A DNA stretch of 64,000 nt from Acanthochlamys bracteata (GCA_019914995.1 CM034138.1:4526001-4590000), one strand, 5' to 3'. Shown: positions 1 to 12,539, counted from the first letter of the stretch. Program-made: numbers and translations. Notes: generated by a model from the sequence alone, not told the origin.

Positions 1-310
1 TCCAATCCATATATTTATACTGGTCAAATTTTCTAACTTTAATTCTGATTATGTGGGTCGGTTTCGGGTCGGGTCATATATTGCCACCCCTATGATCGAT
101 GCAGCTTGTAGAAATATTCAGTCCCAAACATATGAAAAGATGTCCTTGAATGTAAAATTACTAACCTTTTGGCCATTTCTGGAATTATTATTTTTGCAAA
201 CACCTTGTTTATCTAATCTTATAAACCAAATTTACAACTATAAATCACGTCAGATAACGGAATCTTATACAAGGTTGTTACAACAATCTATAAAGTATAT
301 ACCCTTTCAA

Positions 311-2175
311 CTAGCTCTTTCCATTCACTGCTTTTGATAGAATATCAGAAGCCTTAGTGAACTGTGTTGGAAGTGGCCTAAGCCACTGTTTGCCATTCAT
401 GACAGATTTGGACATGTACTTCGTTGCCTCATCATCGCTAAGGTTGTTATAAGACCATGATACCCTGTTAGAGGTATTTGATCCAGGACCATAGCATTTG
501 TACTGACCGTAAAATGTTGTCCTGCACAACAACATTCAAGTTCTGTAAATTGTAGCTACTGCATCGACTAGTTCGTTTAAAAGATGAAATATGGAGTTAA
601 TTTTAATAAAATTATTGGTGATTGTGAATTATGATGTATGTACCTTTGATTACTTGGATGGCCCCAATCATCCCATCCTTGAGGAATCACAGCATCTGAC
701 ATGTAGGTATAAGCATAAACTACCCTAGAGTATTTGCCCCATGGCCTGCCAAGGAGTGTTGTCTTAGTTCCCTCACCGGTAATCTTGCATGCCACGAAAC
801 TGTAGCCAGTATTCTCCAACGGCGATGTCCTACGTTGAGCAGTCATTGCTCCGCCTATTTTTGAAATTGAATGTATGTGGCATTTCTGCAACATGGGTAT
901 GTGTTCTTGTCAATGATGTATCAATTATTGCTTCTCTGTTTCAGAACGTGGGTATTGTGGCCTATTCACTAAGGAGAAATGCCTCAACCAACCCTCTTAG
1001 GGTCGCTAGTATTGAAGGTGCGTTACATTCTCTTGTACTAAGTTTGAAAAACATTACTGATGGATTTTGATTTTGACTTACTTCGAAAAGTGAGTTGCCA
1101 TCTCCGCAAATAAAATCTGTAGCACCTTCAATGTAGCAATTGCTATAGTAATGTCTACCGCTGTCGTCCAGCAATGTGTCTTGGTAAGAAAGGAACCGGC
1201 AAGAATAAAACGCTGCTCGGTCTCCTGCTACTCTCAATGCAACTGCAGGACCACTTGGTCCAAATGTGTTCTGTATCACCGATAAATATTTTAGAGCACT
1301 TGCCAAAAGAATATCAGCACTTCCTGTATATCTTTTCTCACTTTTCAACAACAGAGGAAGCCAGTTATATGTTATTTTATTTTTGTTATAAGAGTGATTC
1401 AGGTTTGAAGAGAATACAGACTTTGATTGATTATTTGATTACCTCGATGGTAAGGTATCTTGCTACAAAATCTGAAGCCAGTACTGAAACTGTTGGGGAT
1501 TCTAAAGTATCCCAACCTTCAGCCCATGTTATAACGGTCGATCCAGCGCTAGTGCCGCTTAGAGTTATCAAGGGCTTATTTGCTGGAACTACTATCTTTT
1601 CCCTGCAGGAAATTCTTAAACAATCAATTTTTGTTTAATATTTAATTTGCTAGGAAGGCTACTTTTAGTGGCTATTTTAGCCACTAGCTGCGTCATGTCA
1701 ACCCTGTCAACTAATGGCTCAATAATTCAAGTGGAACGATTGAGACTTTTCAAAAGTTTAGTATTTTCTCTCCGATATTGTATTAGCACAATGACCCTCA
1801 TTGAATTCATCATGAAAATGGCTACAAAGTATAGCATTTCTTGTTCTCTCAACTCAAACAAGAATGTCTTTTTATCAGACTTAGAGAATGAACTCATCAT
1901 GGACATACATACGCGCACACATGAGAAGAGAAGAAAATGAACTACCTGTAGACACCAGGTTTGACAGAGATGAAAACATGTTGCCTATTGTTCAATGGAA
2001 CCGCATCAATCGCATCTTGGATTGTCTTGAAATCTCCTTTCCCTGACTGATCAACCCTAATAAGAACGGTCACAGAAGAAGAAGCAGAAGAAGAACATGA
2101 TACAGGAGGGGCGACCAAGATCGATGTTAGAGCAAGTAACAAGACGCTCTTCCTGCAGTTTGTCATTGTTTTCAT
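311..2175 (-). CDS. Pectinesterase (pectin methylesterase), secreted, five exons
   Basis: Likely exons (minus strand): 2175-1946, 1602-1443, 1270-1082, 885-644 and 521-311. All junctions are GT-AG and in phase, giving a 343-residue protein. A hydrophobic N-terminal signal peptide (about residues 1-27) is followed directly by the catalytic right-handed beta-helix domain, so the N-terminal inhibitor-like PRO domain of many plant PMEs is absent (PRO-less, group 2/type II form). Family catalytic signatures are visible: QDTLLDD (Asp161), GATDFICG (Asp182) and LGRPWG (Arg240), so it should be active. Known role of the family: removes methyl esters from homogalacturonan in the cell wall, releasing methanol and allowing calcium cross-linking or pectin breakdown. 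It most resembles the Arabidopsis PME11/PME29-like members, recalled from memory and not searched. The start is the first ATG of an open exon with a TATA-like motif about 50 bp upstream. No break was found. Family assignment is very sure; the exact paralogue is not. Confidence 0.93.
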
Positions 2176-2225
2176 GGTGTTTTGGAGCTAATACTAATTG
2201 AGTATGGAGAGATGAAACATGGGCA

Positions 2226-2234
2226 ATATTTAAA
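2226..2234 (-). promoter_or_regulatory. TATA-like box of the pectinesterase gene
   Basis: On the minus strand the sequence reads TTTAAATAT about 50 bp upstream of the pectinesterase ATG. Position and composition fit a plant TATA box with a short leader. No transcript data are available to confirm it. Confidence 0.45.
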
Positions 2235-2239
2235 GGGAG

Positions 2240-2886
2240 GGAGAACAGGAGCTACTTTCTTGAATTTGCTTGAAAAGGGACTGTTGGAGTATAATTGTTA
2301 ATTTGAATATGAAAGCAAATTCTGGCTTCCAAAAGCAGTAGGCTGCCTAACGCAGCGTAGTTCTATGCGCAATTTCGGCCCGCACGTTTCAAGCTTTAAT
2401 AGACATTTTTTTTTATCAAACAAATTTCAAACTTTTGATGATGAATAACATCAACTTACCTTGACTATTATACAAGAAGAATCAAAATGTTGTAATCACA
2501 TCAACACAGTAGAAGATTTGTAACTTTGGAGGCAATTTGGGATGAATATCATCCATTTTATTATTTTTGTTAAATGATAAATTTAAACCAATAACGGTTC
2601 AAGTGCAGACGCAAACTCACGACCTGTTGCAGGTGGCAAATGTTGTATCACAAACTCACTCACGGTTCAAGTGATTCTCGGTATCACCGGCTTTGTATGG
2701 GAAACCATGAAAAAGAATAGCAGAAGAAATTGGTGAAGTTGCAGTAAACGCAACTCATTAGATAATTAGCAACTAAGAAAGGACATTTGAGTACAATGAA
2801 TCTTATCTGGACAAAAATTAGCTCAAGGACAAGAAACAAAGCATAACATTCTTCATGGTGCATCGCCGTCACACAGTTGACCAACC
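2240..2886. other. Intergenic, no recognisable gene
   Basis: Upstream flank of the pectinesterase gene. It has short open frames on both strands but no domain, no convincing splice structure and no repeat signature that I recognise. It may hold distal promoter sequence of the pectinesterase and, on the minus strand, possible 3' untranslated sequence of the orphan exon at 2887-3042. Confidence 0.4.
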
Positions 2887-3042
2887 TTAATCTAGAAGCC
2901 AAAATCTATAATCTGACATGATTACTTCATTGGTAAGCAGCTCTACAGGCATAAATCCGCTAGTAATCAGTTCTACGGAAAACATCCCTTCCATAGAGGA
3001 TGATTTGTTGCTTTGTTTGACTGTTCTAGGCATTGCTTGGCC
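2887..3042 (-). other. Candidate orphan terminal exon
   Basis: On the minus strand a good splice acceptor (pyrimidine-poor but ending TTGCAG at 3043) is followed by 51 open codons ending in TAA at 2889-2887. The encoded segment begins GQAMPRTVKQSNKSS and ends MSDYRFWLLD. Composition looks protein-like, not low-complexity, but I do not recognise it and see no upstream exon before the DnaJ pseudogene. It could be the last exon of a decayed gene or a chance open frame. Confidence 0.2.
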
Positions 3043-3159
3043 CTGCAACAAAAGTTATGAATTGCAAGAATGCTTATGGATGATAGTATTTGAAATTATG
3101 AGTTGAAGACTACAAGAAGCAAGGAGATGATAAGATAGCAATAAAGTTATCGAAATTCT

Positions 3160-3625
3160 GATAAATAATAAAATTTTACTTCACCAAAACGATTCTATTT
3201 CAAATAAAATCTTTTTTTAGTAAAATCCCACCCAAATTCGGATTTAAATCTAAAAATTGGTAAAATCTCGATCATTTTCACGATTTTATACGATTTTATT
3301 TTTGAAATTTTTTTATGTAATTAACTGAATTTGATAGAGCTTTTTGTAAAATTTTAGAAAGTTTTCTATAAAATTTAAAAAGATTTACTGTAAAATTATC
3401 ATGTTGAAAAATTTTCTATAAAATATAGAAGAGTTTTTTATAAAGTTTAAAAATAAAATTCTAAAATTTGTAAATGTATTAAAAAAATTTTAAAAATATT
3501 AGAAAATATTTTACAAAAAATTCTCAATAATATTAAAAAATTTTGTAAAATTTATGTAATATAAAATTGTATGATCTTATTTTAAAATATCGATTTTACA
3601 ATCCTAATCAAGCGGAACGATCCTA
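3160..3625. repeat. AT-rich interspersed repeat with self-similar TAAAATTT units
   Basis: The block contains many variants of a short unit (TAAAATTTTA, TTCTATAAAATTTAAAAAG) running in both senses, and its two ends share ATCGATTTTA/GATTTTAC-type motifs. This looks like a degenerated MITE or other non-coding repeat. No coding potential. Confidence 0.35.
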
Positions 3626-4477
3626 TCTAAAGTTTCGATTTTGATAATCTTGGATGGAGTAAGAGAGAGAACAAAACTTGTGTTATAAGAATTGAAGGAG
3701 ATCAAACGGAGCTAGAGATCAAAGCTAAAATGAGCATGCCCTGGAATAGGTTTTGTACAATTCGATCATTTACTATATAGTCATATACACGTAAGACAAT
3801 ACTACACCTACGGAAACACTCGAATTGCACAGGCAACTCTAGTTGAAAGAAGCACACACAGTCAAGCCTCCAAAAAGGATTCCTGCGCAGCTCCAGGAAT
3901 GGTTTGGAGTATTTGCTATTTGCATAAACGAAACATTAAACAAATCTACTCCTGGTTACTATAAGCAGTAACAATATCTAATTCTGAAATCAACAAGAGC
4001 ATACTCTTACATAGTTAATATAGATGAAACACAACAGTAAACTATTTTGGAGCACAAGAAAAACCTCAAAATAACCATTCCTTTCCTCCAAGTATCAAAT
4101 TTGTGGACATAGTTAACACTAACTTCAGCTGTATCTACAATAAATATGCATCATACTTGGATACTCTAGTTACATCTTATAACTTACAATGTGGTGTCAA
4201 AATTTCATCGACCAAAAGGCTCCTTATGTGATGATCTCTCTTCTCTGCTTGCTTCTTATCTTGTAAGGGATGCCGCTAAAAGAATCCTCAAATCACAACA
4301 AATTACTACAATACCCGCCAAAGAAGCAGTTGCCACTTGCCACCTCACAAATGATTTGCAAGATCCCTTTGCAGTTATGCAGAAACTATCGACGATGAGG
4401 GATAGAACTATCAAATACTTAAGAGGACAGCAGAAAATGCTTTAACTGCAAAGATATGCTTGAAGACTCTGGAATCA
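3626..4477. other. Intergenic, 3' flank of the DnaJ pseudogene
   Basis: No domain or RNA gene is visible. The plus-strand open frame at 4191-4445 lies just past the DnaJ stop codon in the opposite sense and is best read as antisense of the ancestral 3' untranslated region. Confidence 0.4.
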
Positions 4478-5182
4478 CTATCTCCTGCTTTTTGCAGTCT
4501 TTGTCTTATTTAGATTTGCTAGTTCCTCGATAAGTTTCTTCTCTTCACTACTCAGCCTATTGGGTATCTCCACCTGCACACGCACCAACTGATCCCCCCT
4601 AGTGTTTGAGTTTCCCGAGGAACGAACTCCTGTTTTTGCCATCACTAGTGTTGTGCTTGGCTGCGTGCCTGGAGGAATTTTTAAGTCGACCATCCCATCC
4701 ACAGTGGGAACCTTGATAGTGGTACCAAGGATTGTATCAATACATGATACCTTGCATGTGTAACGTATATTAGATCCATCCCGTTTGAGCACAGGCTCTG
4801 ATAGTACTTCAATGAAGACATAAAGGTCTCCAGGAGGACCGCCTCTTCGGCCAGCATTTCCCTACGATCTAACCATCAAACGGCTCCCAGAGTCAAAGCC
4901 TGCTGGAACTTTTACACCAATCCTCTTCATCCTCCTCACATGGCCATTCCCGCCACAAGTATTACATGGAGTAACGGATTCCCCGATACCTCCACAAGTT
5001 GAGAAAGAAATTACCTGCTGAAAGACACCAAGTGGAGTTCTAGCCGAAGAAACAACCTGGCCCTGACCACCACATGTGTTGCATTTGGTTGGCCTAGTAC
5101 CAGGTTTGGCCCCAGAACCATCAGAAGCAAATCCAACAAAGAATTCAACACTTTCTCTTCCAACATAAAATTCCACTTTCAT
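4478..5182 (-). pseudogene. Type I DnaJ (Hsp40) C-terminal half, pseudogene
   Basis: One continuous minus-strand frame carries the C-terminal half of a plastid-type DnaJ (DJA6/DJA7-like): zinc-finger region, then the substrate-binding beta domains ending in a basic tail at the TAG near 4478. It is broken by an in-frame TAG at 4864-4862, where relatives have a Glu (GAG) before GNAGRRGG, so one base change suffices. Two CXXCXGXG zinc motifs are intact (CNTCGGQG and CNTCGGNG), one has lost its first Cys (FSTCGGIG) and the most N-terminal is destroyed (GFASDGSG). There is no J domain and no HPD motif upstream, so it could not stimulate Hsp70. No intron interrupts about 235 codons, which suggests a truncated retrocopy, although the parent gene structure was not checked. 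The first Met of the open frame (5182) is not a family start. Confidence 0.85.
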
Positions 5183-6468
5183 TAATTCATAGAAGTTCCC
5201 ACCTCGTTCAAAAAGATAAAGAATCTAAATGTCCAGTATATTGAACTGCTCCAACAACAACTGAGCAACCACCAAACCGAGCTCAACAACTCAATAACCC
5301 CGCAACGAAATCCTACAACTATCCTGTCCAAAATCGAGAAAATGCACAGTAATGCTTCACCAGCTAAGAAATTTAACCCCAAACAGAGAAATGAATTGGG
5401 AGTAAAGAAAAATAATACAAAGAAGAATGGTTGAAAGCGAGAGAGAGCGAGAAAGACAGAGTGGCACACCTTCTCTGCGGGCGGAGAGCGCCCGCAGAGG
5501 AGAAGGGCAGTGTCGGAGCAGCGGGGCACTCCAGGATCTGGAGATGTTTGGATGGGGGTCAAAGTCAGAAAAACAGAAAGGTCGGATGGCTTTGTATTCT
5601 TTCGCAGGTTTTTATTAACCCTCATTTTAATTTTTATAGGTCACATTTTCAAAATTTCTTGTAAGTCATTTTTTTTATAACAAAAAATTTAAAAAACTTC
5701 AAACTGATATCTTAAGAGAATATTGAATTTCACTTTTTCTTACATAACTCCTTACTGGCTCTCTTCTTTTTTACTAAAACTCCCCTCCGATCAGTTCTCT
5801 TCGAAAATCGTCTTCCTATTAGTAAAACTTTATTAACTTTTATAATAAATTTACTAGTGCTAGCGAAGTCTTGATCGTATCCGCAAAATCTTTCCGACGA
5901 CCTTGAGCGTGTCTCCTCTAAAACAAAATTCATTCCTATAATCTCTCATTTTGAAGAAACAACTATATCTTTACAAAATACGTTGGAATGAATGTAATGT
6001 TCTTCTCTGTGTCTATCGCGTTTTGTTGTTATTTGATTGGTAGTGTCAAATAACATCATAAAGTGTGGCACACCTCGCGCTTAGTCGCACAAGTCACATA
6101 GATCAAAAATAGTGTTGGACATAGGAGACTCATAAAATGGCTGCAAGGGTTGTAATGGTTGCATACAATGGTATTGTCTCTCTATATACAACACCTTTTC
6201 TTCTCGTGCAATCATGGGTTAATATTTTTGCCAAGGACGGAGAATAGTGTTTTGCGCCAAGGCATATTTTGAAAAATACCTAGGCACATTTGTTTGTCCA
6301 AGATTTTCTTGACCTCATAAGAGATGCCGTCTTCTGTGGCATTCAAAATGTCAACAATAGATTAGAACGAAACTACAAAGTATTAATATCTATTCTCAAA
6401 CACTTACCAATTTTACATGTACATTAGGGATTGTTCAGTGTTCAAGAATTCTCAGGCGGCATGAAGGT
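5183..6468. other. Intergenic; sequence upstream of the DnaJ remnant
   Basis: The minus strand is open from 5625 to 5182 and rich in pyrimidines and Leu/Ser/Phe codons, like a transcribed 5' leader; it shows no J domain. From about 5620 to 6468 I see no gene. Nothing marks a target-site duplication for a retrocopy. Confidence 0.4.
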
Positions 6469-6850
6469 TGTATTGGACATTATTTTAGCATTACATATTT
6501 TTTGTGGTCTTCACTTTTATATGACATAATTTTATAAGAATTAATTAGTGAGAGTTATAATAACTTCCCATGTTTTTGTAATTATTCTATTATGTGTAGT
6601 TATTATGTAGTTATTTCATATAGTTATTTGGTAGCTACCATATTGTGAAGAAACTACTTCACTTTTTATAAATACTATTATTTGTGAGTATTATTTGTGT
6701 CCCCAACACAAGCAATTTAAGAGAGATATTCATTTACCATCATAGAGAATTGTTGTTTGTGTTGGAAGAACTCATTGAGATAAAAAAAGTTGAAGAAGAG
6801 AAAAAGGATTAACTATGGCTGGAGGTTAGTGTTTTTCATTCAATATTTTC
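6469..6850 (+). repeat. Copia LTR copy, plus orientation
   Basis: This stretch matches the reverse complement of 13400-13797 over nearly its whole length (shared blocks include GACATTATTTTA, ACACAAATAA and GAGAGATATTC-type strings). It begins TGTATTGGACATT. It is joined directly at its 3' end to the minus-oriented leader copy, so it is not a normal LTR-PBS junction. Confidence 0.75.
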
Positions 6851-6854
6851 GCTT

Positions 6855-7690
6855 ACTTAACAATATATGAGGCATAAACATATAATAGATAAGCTTACCA
6901 TTGTAAAATTTATTATAATATACATTAATTTACATGTCATTAAAACCTACCTGTGGCAAATATTCTAACACATTTTGATTTATACAATTATCTTTTATGA
7001 TAAAATTAGAAATTTATTATTATTTTTCTATTTTGTTGATAAATCATAATATTTTCTATTTCATCCTAATTAATATGAATATACAATAACTTTCTGTGAG
7101 CAAATGTACCATATTATTATATTTAATTACAATTGATGTCATATAAAACATATGCGATTATATATTTGAAAAATTAATTAATGCATACATCAACATTATT
7201 AAAGATGATGTGGCAATTCTTAAATTATTTATATGTACACTAATCATATAACATCAAATTTTGATTTAGCATATCACAAAAAGTTAATTATGTTAAAGTT
7301 TTGTTAAATCAAAGAATTATTTATAAAATAAATGTGAATCATGAACTTTACAAAATGCACCAATTTTAGAGATAATAAAAATAAATCATAGACATCTTTC
7401 CAAATATAATGGAATTGTATGGTAGAATATTTAATTAAATAGATATAAATCATTAATGCCCATCAAAATAATATTATATTATATTATATGATAAAATGGT
7501 TAATTTGTACTCACAATATTATAAAATATACAAAATATTCAAAAGTAAGTGAAATTAATAGAACCGGTATAAAGATTTCAAAAGAAGAATACAATATATG
7601 AATATAATATTCATTAAACAACATATAATATGCTCATATAGTCATTTTATGACTAAGTAGAGATAGAAAAGTTAGGCTCTGATGCCACAT
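6855..7690 (-). repeat. Copia leader/5' untranslated copy 1
   Basis: Direct repeat of 12540-13390, starting with AACAATATATGAGGCATAAAC-like sequence and ending at a primer-binding site. About 830 bp, visibly homologous throughout with small indels. Untranslatable. Confidence 0.7.
7675..7687 (-). other. Primer-binding site, tRNA-iMet type (copy 1)
   Basis: Minus strand reads TGGCATCAGAGCC, close to the TGGTATCAGAGCC complementary to the initiator tRNA-Met 3' end used by plant copia elements. Here it is not bordered by an LTR but by an inverted RT fragment. Confidence 0.7.
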
Positions 7691-7734
7691 ATAAATTAAA
7701 AATATAAAATAATATATTTACATATACCAGACAT

Positions 7735-8270
7735 GCGAATATTTTGATATGCAAGATACGGCTGAGACATCTTATATTATTGGAATAAAGATCCATATAG
7801 ATAGATTTCAAGGTATTTTGGATTATCTTAAAAGCCTATATCAATAAAGTTCTTGAGAGATTTCGGATAAAAATTGTTCTAGTGTTGCACCTATAGTAAA
7901 ATGTGATAAGTTAAATTTGAATCAATTTCTTAATAATGAACTTGAAAGGGAATAAATGAAATACATTTCATGTGCTTCAACTATTGGAAGCCTAATGTAT
8001 GCTCAAGTCTATACTAGACGTAACAATGCATTTGCATTTGAAATATTAAGAAGATATAAAATTAATTCAAGGGTAGATCATTGGAAGGCTGTAAAGAAAG
8101 TCATGAGATACCTTCAAAGAACTAAGAACTATATACTTACATATAGACGATCCGATTTTTTGGAAATTGTTCGATATTTAGATTCAAACTTTGCTGGTTG
8201 TGTTGATTCTCGAAAGTGCAAAAAATATTCTCATATGGTTTGAACTTTTATTTCATCATAGTTTTTAAAT
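7735..8270 (+). pseudogene. Copia RT/RNase H fragment, plus strand
   Basis: Translation shows the end of reverse transcriptase (SYIIGIKIH-like) and the start of RNase H (VMRYLQRTKNYIL, DSRKCKKYS). Longest open piece is 7956-8243. It is the inverted partner of minus-strand sequence at about 8985-9480 and contains several stops (for example just before 7956). Confidence 0.75.
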
Positions 8271-8609
8271 AGTCTGGTATTCCATATGTCTAAACAAAAG
8301 AAAAACTATATAAATCATTATGGTAATTTTCTTTATAAGTAAAAATTTCTTTCCATTTATTATAATATAAGTTTTCTTCTTTTGAATAAACTCATATGTT
8401 TATGAATAAACCTCAAATGTTTATTCTGGATTGTCACATATTTGTCATTCTCAATATAAATGTATACGGACAGAAATAAGAAAATAAATTTAATCCAGAA
8501 TTTTAATACATAAATATTGCAAACAAATCAAATAATAAGTGACAAATTATGACTAAGTCTCATTTTATTACATGATCCTTAAATAACTTTGGTGGTATGC
8601 CTTTTATCA
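8271..8609. other. Centre of the copia inverted repeat
   Basis: AT-rich spacer between the plus-strand RT fragment and the minus-strand RNase H end. On the minus strand it would be the 3' untranslated region after RNase H, but neither a clear polypurine tract nor a 3' LTR follows. Confidence 0.4.
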
Positions 8610-11600
8610 AAGGATCTGTAAAAATTAACTCAATACGAATATGCTCAATTAGCACTTCATTAGTTTAATGTACTCTATAATTGCTAAGTACTTAATGCCA
8701 ACGTATTTACTTTGACTTCTACTTTTGTTACTTTTTAGCAAAGAACACAACAGCTGAATTATCACCATATATTTTCAATGGCTTAGAGAAAGGGTCAACA
8801 ACTTGAACATAGAAATGACACTCTTTAGCCAAATACTCTATAATTTAGCATCAAAATAAGAAACAAACTCAGCTTCCATAGTAGAATTAGCAATTAAAGA
8901 TTATTTTGCACTTCTCCAAAATATAGCTCCTTAAGCAACCATGAAGATATATTCAGTGTTGACTTTCGAGAATCAATCAGTAAAGTCTGAATCTGAATAT
9001 CCAATAACTTTTAAAATATCGGATCGTCTATATATAAACATATAATTCTTAGTTCCTTAAAGATACCTCATGACCTTCTTTGCAACCTTCCAATGATCTA
9101 ATTCTGGATTACTTTGATATCTTCCTAACATTTCAAAGGCAAATGCAATATCAAGTCTAGTACAGACTTGAGCAAACATTAGACTTGCAACAGCTGAAGC
9201 ATATAGAATGTTTTTCATTTGTTCCCTTCAAGTTCATATTTAGAACATTAATTCAAATTGAACTTATCGTCTTTCACTATGAGTGAACAATTTTTCATCC
9301 GAAATCTCTCAAAAAATTTATTGATATAGACTTCTTGAAATAATCCCAAGATACCTTGAGATTTATCTCTATGTATCTTTATGCCAATAACATAAGATAC
9401 CTCACCTATATATTTCATATCAAAATGTTTCGAGAGAAATTCTTTTACCTCATGAAATAACCCTATATTATTGGTTGCAAGCAAAAAATCATCAACATAT
9501 AAAATCAAAAAGATGATTTTACTCCTACTAACTTTGTAATATATACATTAGTTTATAACATTTTCCACAAAATCAAATGAAAAAATAACATTATGGAACT
9601 TCAAATACCACTAACGGAAGGCTTATTTTAATGCATAAATGGATTTGCGTAGCTTACAAACCAAGTGCTCACTTTCATTGGAAACAAATCCTTCATGTTG
9701 TTTCATATAAACCTCTTCCTCTAAATCTCGATTAAGGAATGTCATTTTCACACCCATTTGATATAAATTTAAATCAAAATGAGCAACTAATGCCATGATG
9801 ATACAGAAGGAATTTCTTTTAGAAACAGGAGAGAATGTATCTCGATAATCAATTCTTTCCTTCTGCATGAATTCTTTGGCGACAAGTCTGCCCTTGTATC
9901 TCTCAATGTTGCCTAATGAATCTTTCTTGGTTTTCTATTTACAATCAATAGTCTTCACCTCATTAGCAACTCAACAAGGTCTCATACTTGATTATTTGTC
10001 ATAGAACCTATTTCATCTTTCATAGCATTATACCACAATTTAGATTTATCACTTTCAATTGCTTGTGGAAACGTCCCAGGGTCATTCTCGATACTAATGT
10101 CGTAGTCAGATTCATATAGATACACAGCATAATTAGTAGAAATTATTGATTTTCTAACTATAGTAGATCTTTTTAATATTGTATCAACAATCTCTTGTGA
10201 AAGTTGTTGCACAATTGGATGTCCCTCTTGTGGAGGTTGTCCATCAAGATTTTTTAAAGCATTTTCAGCAAAATGTGGAACTTGAGTGATTGATCTTTAA
10301 TATCTGTTCTATTTGAATGAACGACCAATCTTACACTTGTTTTGGGAGTTGTATCTAAAACATGATCTTCCTAAAAAACGAAGTTCTTGAATTGATCAAT
10401 CCCACTAACCACATCATTCTCAAGAAATTTAATAATTTTTTATTCATTAATTATACTGGTATGGTATGAAAAATAAAACTTATAACCCTTAGATCTTTCA
10501 GCGCATCCAATTAAATACTCACTGATAGTCTTTGGATCCAACTTCTTTTCTTCTAATTATAAACTGTAACTTCAGCTGGGCAACCTCAAATGCATATATG
10601 TCTTAAGCTTAGTTTCCAACATTTCTATAATTCAAAAGGCGTTTTGGAAACTGTCTTGGTTGGAACTCTATTTAACATATACGATGCTGTTTTAGTAGCT
10701 TCTCTTCATAATAAAGAAGGAAGGTTGGAGTTGCTAAGCATACTACTCACCATGTACATTTTTTTTTTTTTGCTACACCGTTCTGTGATGGTGAGCCAAA
10801 CAACGTGTATTGAGCTACAATACTTTGATCTTCAAGAAATTCAACAAGTGGACTTGGTGCTTATCCAGTACCTATATATCTAACATAAAATTCACCACCT
10901 TTGTCATATCTCGTTATTTTAATTTGTTTTTCACATCGTTGCTCCACTTCTGTCTTATAAAATTTAAAGGCATCAAACGTTTCGTTTTTATTATGAAGCG
11001 AGTAGAGATATATAAATCATGAATAATCATCAATGAAAATAATAAAATATTTCTGACGACTAGTATATATGATTTTTAAAATTTCAAAGCTCTTCGTACC
11101 ACCTTTCTTATTCTTGTTAGTCGCTTTTCTTTAATGCAGTCTATACAAGTATCAAAATCTATAAAGTCAAGAGTTCCAAGTACTCCATCGTTTACTAACT
11201 TTTTGATTCTCTCAATAGAGATATGTTCCAATCTCCGATGCTATAATAGGGAAGATTTCTCCTTTATAACACAACGCTCAATACCAGCATATTGTGTGAA
11301 GCCATCAAACTATAAGGGACATTATCACTTAAATGAATTTTGAACAAACTATCATCCATTGTACCATTTTTAATAATATTTGAATATTTTAATAAATTAA
11401 AAAATATTCCATGAAAGTAGAAGAAAACCCAAAGGTACAAGTCTGAAAATAGAAATTAAATTTCTAGAAAAATTTGGAATATAAAAGGTTCGTTCTAAAT
11501 CCAAAATAAAATCAGCTCTTAAAACTAGTATATAAATTCCTACGGTTCCACACGTGAAGGCATCCAATTTTCAGAATAGATGCTACATTCACTATTTGTT

Positions 11601-12300
11601 GGTTTCCTTTGGTTTAGAAAATCCTATATGGTATTAGAAATATGAATTGTAAAATCAGAATCAATCCACCAAGTGTTGTGGAAAATATAAACCATATTAG
11701 ATTCATAACACATATAGGATATGAGATTACCTTCGTTTTCAAGCCAAATTTTTTTTTTAGGGCAATCTTTCTTCATGTGTCCCTTCCTTTTACAAAAGAA
11801 ACACCTAGATTCCTTCCCAACAATATGGGAAAAACCATTCGACTTGCCTGTTGCATACGATTTGTCCTTCATTTTTTTATTAAAGATTTACTTTTTGTCT
11901 GCTATTACCATATATGCACTTTTATTTATTTTCTAAACGAATCTTCCTTCCTCTTGAACACACATGATCAAAAGTTCATTAAATGACCATTTATCTTTAT
12001 TTGTGTTACAGTAAATTTTAAAAGCATTATACTAAGATGAAAGAGAGTTTAGAACAAAATACATCAGAAAATCATCAGAAATCTCCATCTTAAAGGACTT
12101 TAATTGAACAATGATGTTCCTCATTTGCATAATGTGCTCGCGAACACCCTTAAATTCAAGCTTCATAGATGTCAAATTGCTCATTAGGATGCTAGCCAAT
12201 GATTTATCCGAAGACTCAAATTGCTCATCGATAGCCTTCATTAAATTTTTGACATAAGTACAATCAGATATCTACCCACGAATACTAATCATAATGTGAG
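8610..12300 (-). pseudogene. Copia gag-pol polyprotein remnant
   Basis: Domains in order on the minus strand: gag (UBN2-like; open piece 12241-12032); zinc knuckle CX2CX4HX4C (CFFCKRKGHMKKDC, in 11872-11624); protease whose active-site DSG has become DSD (WWIDSDFTIH); pre-integrase and integrase remnants (about 11350-10600, LEHISIERIKKL visible); RT (9868-9623 with DTFSPVSK and EEEVYMKQHEGF; 9508-9248 with the YVDD box); and RNase H (about 9200-8610, STMEAEF visible). Stops and frameshifts separate the pieces, so no polyprotein can be made. In the live family this protein packages, reverse-transcribes and integrates the element RNA. Confidence 0.85.
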
Positions 12301-12539
12301 ATTTGATATGGATCATACTTAATCGATTAGATTTCTCCCACCGTTCGTATAGTACTATCTCACTAAGAGTACTAATACTTGTAGGTACGGGTTGCTCATC
12401 CTTATAAAGAGCATAGTTAAGGTTTAAACATCTCAAATGAAGTAAAACATTCTCCTTTCACCCTTTATAGTTGTCACGACTTAAGCAGAAAATTTTATCA
12501 TTAGAAAATATCAAAGTTTGATCAACTGTAAATAAATAA

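Noticed and set aside
1174..1638. 154-codon plus-strand frame within the pectinesterase gene
   Set aside because: It is antisense to pectinesterase exons 2 and 3 and the intervening intron.
5182..5625. 147-codon minus-strand frame upstream of the DnaJ remnant as the DnaJ N-terminus
   Set aside because: No J-domain helix pattern and no HPD motif; Leu/Ser/Phe-rich translation of pyrimidine-rich leader-like DNA, in a different frame arrangement from the DnaJ segment.
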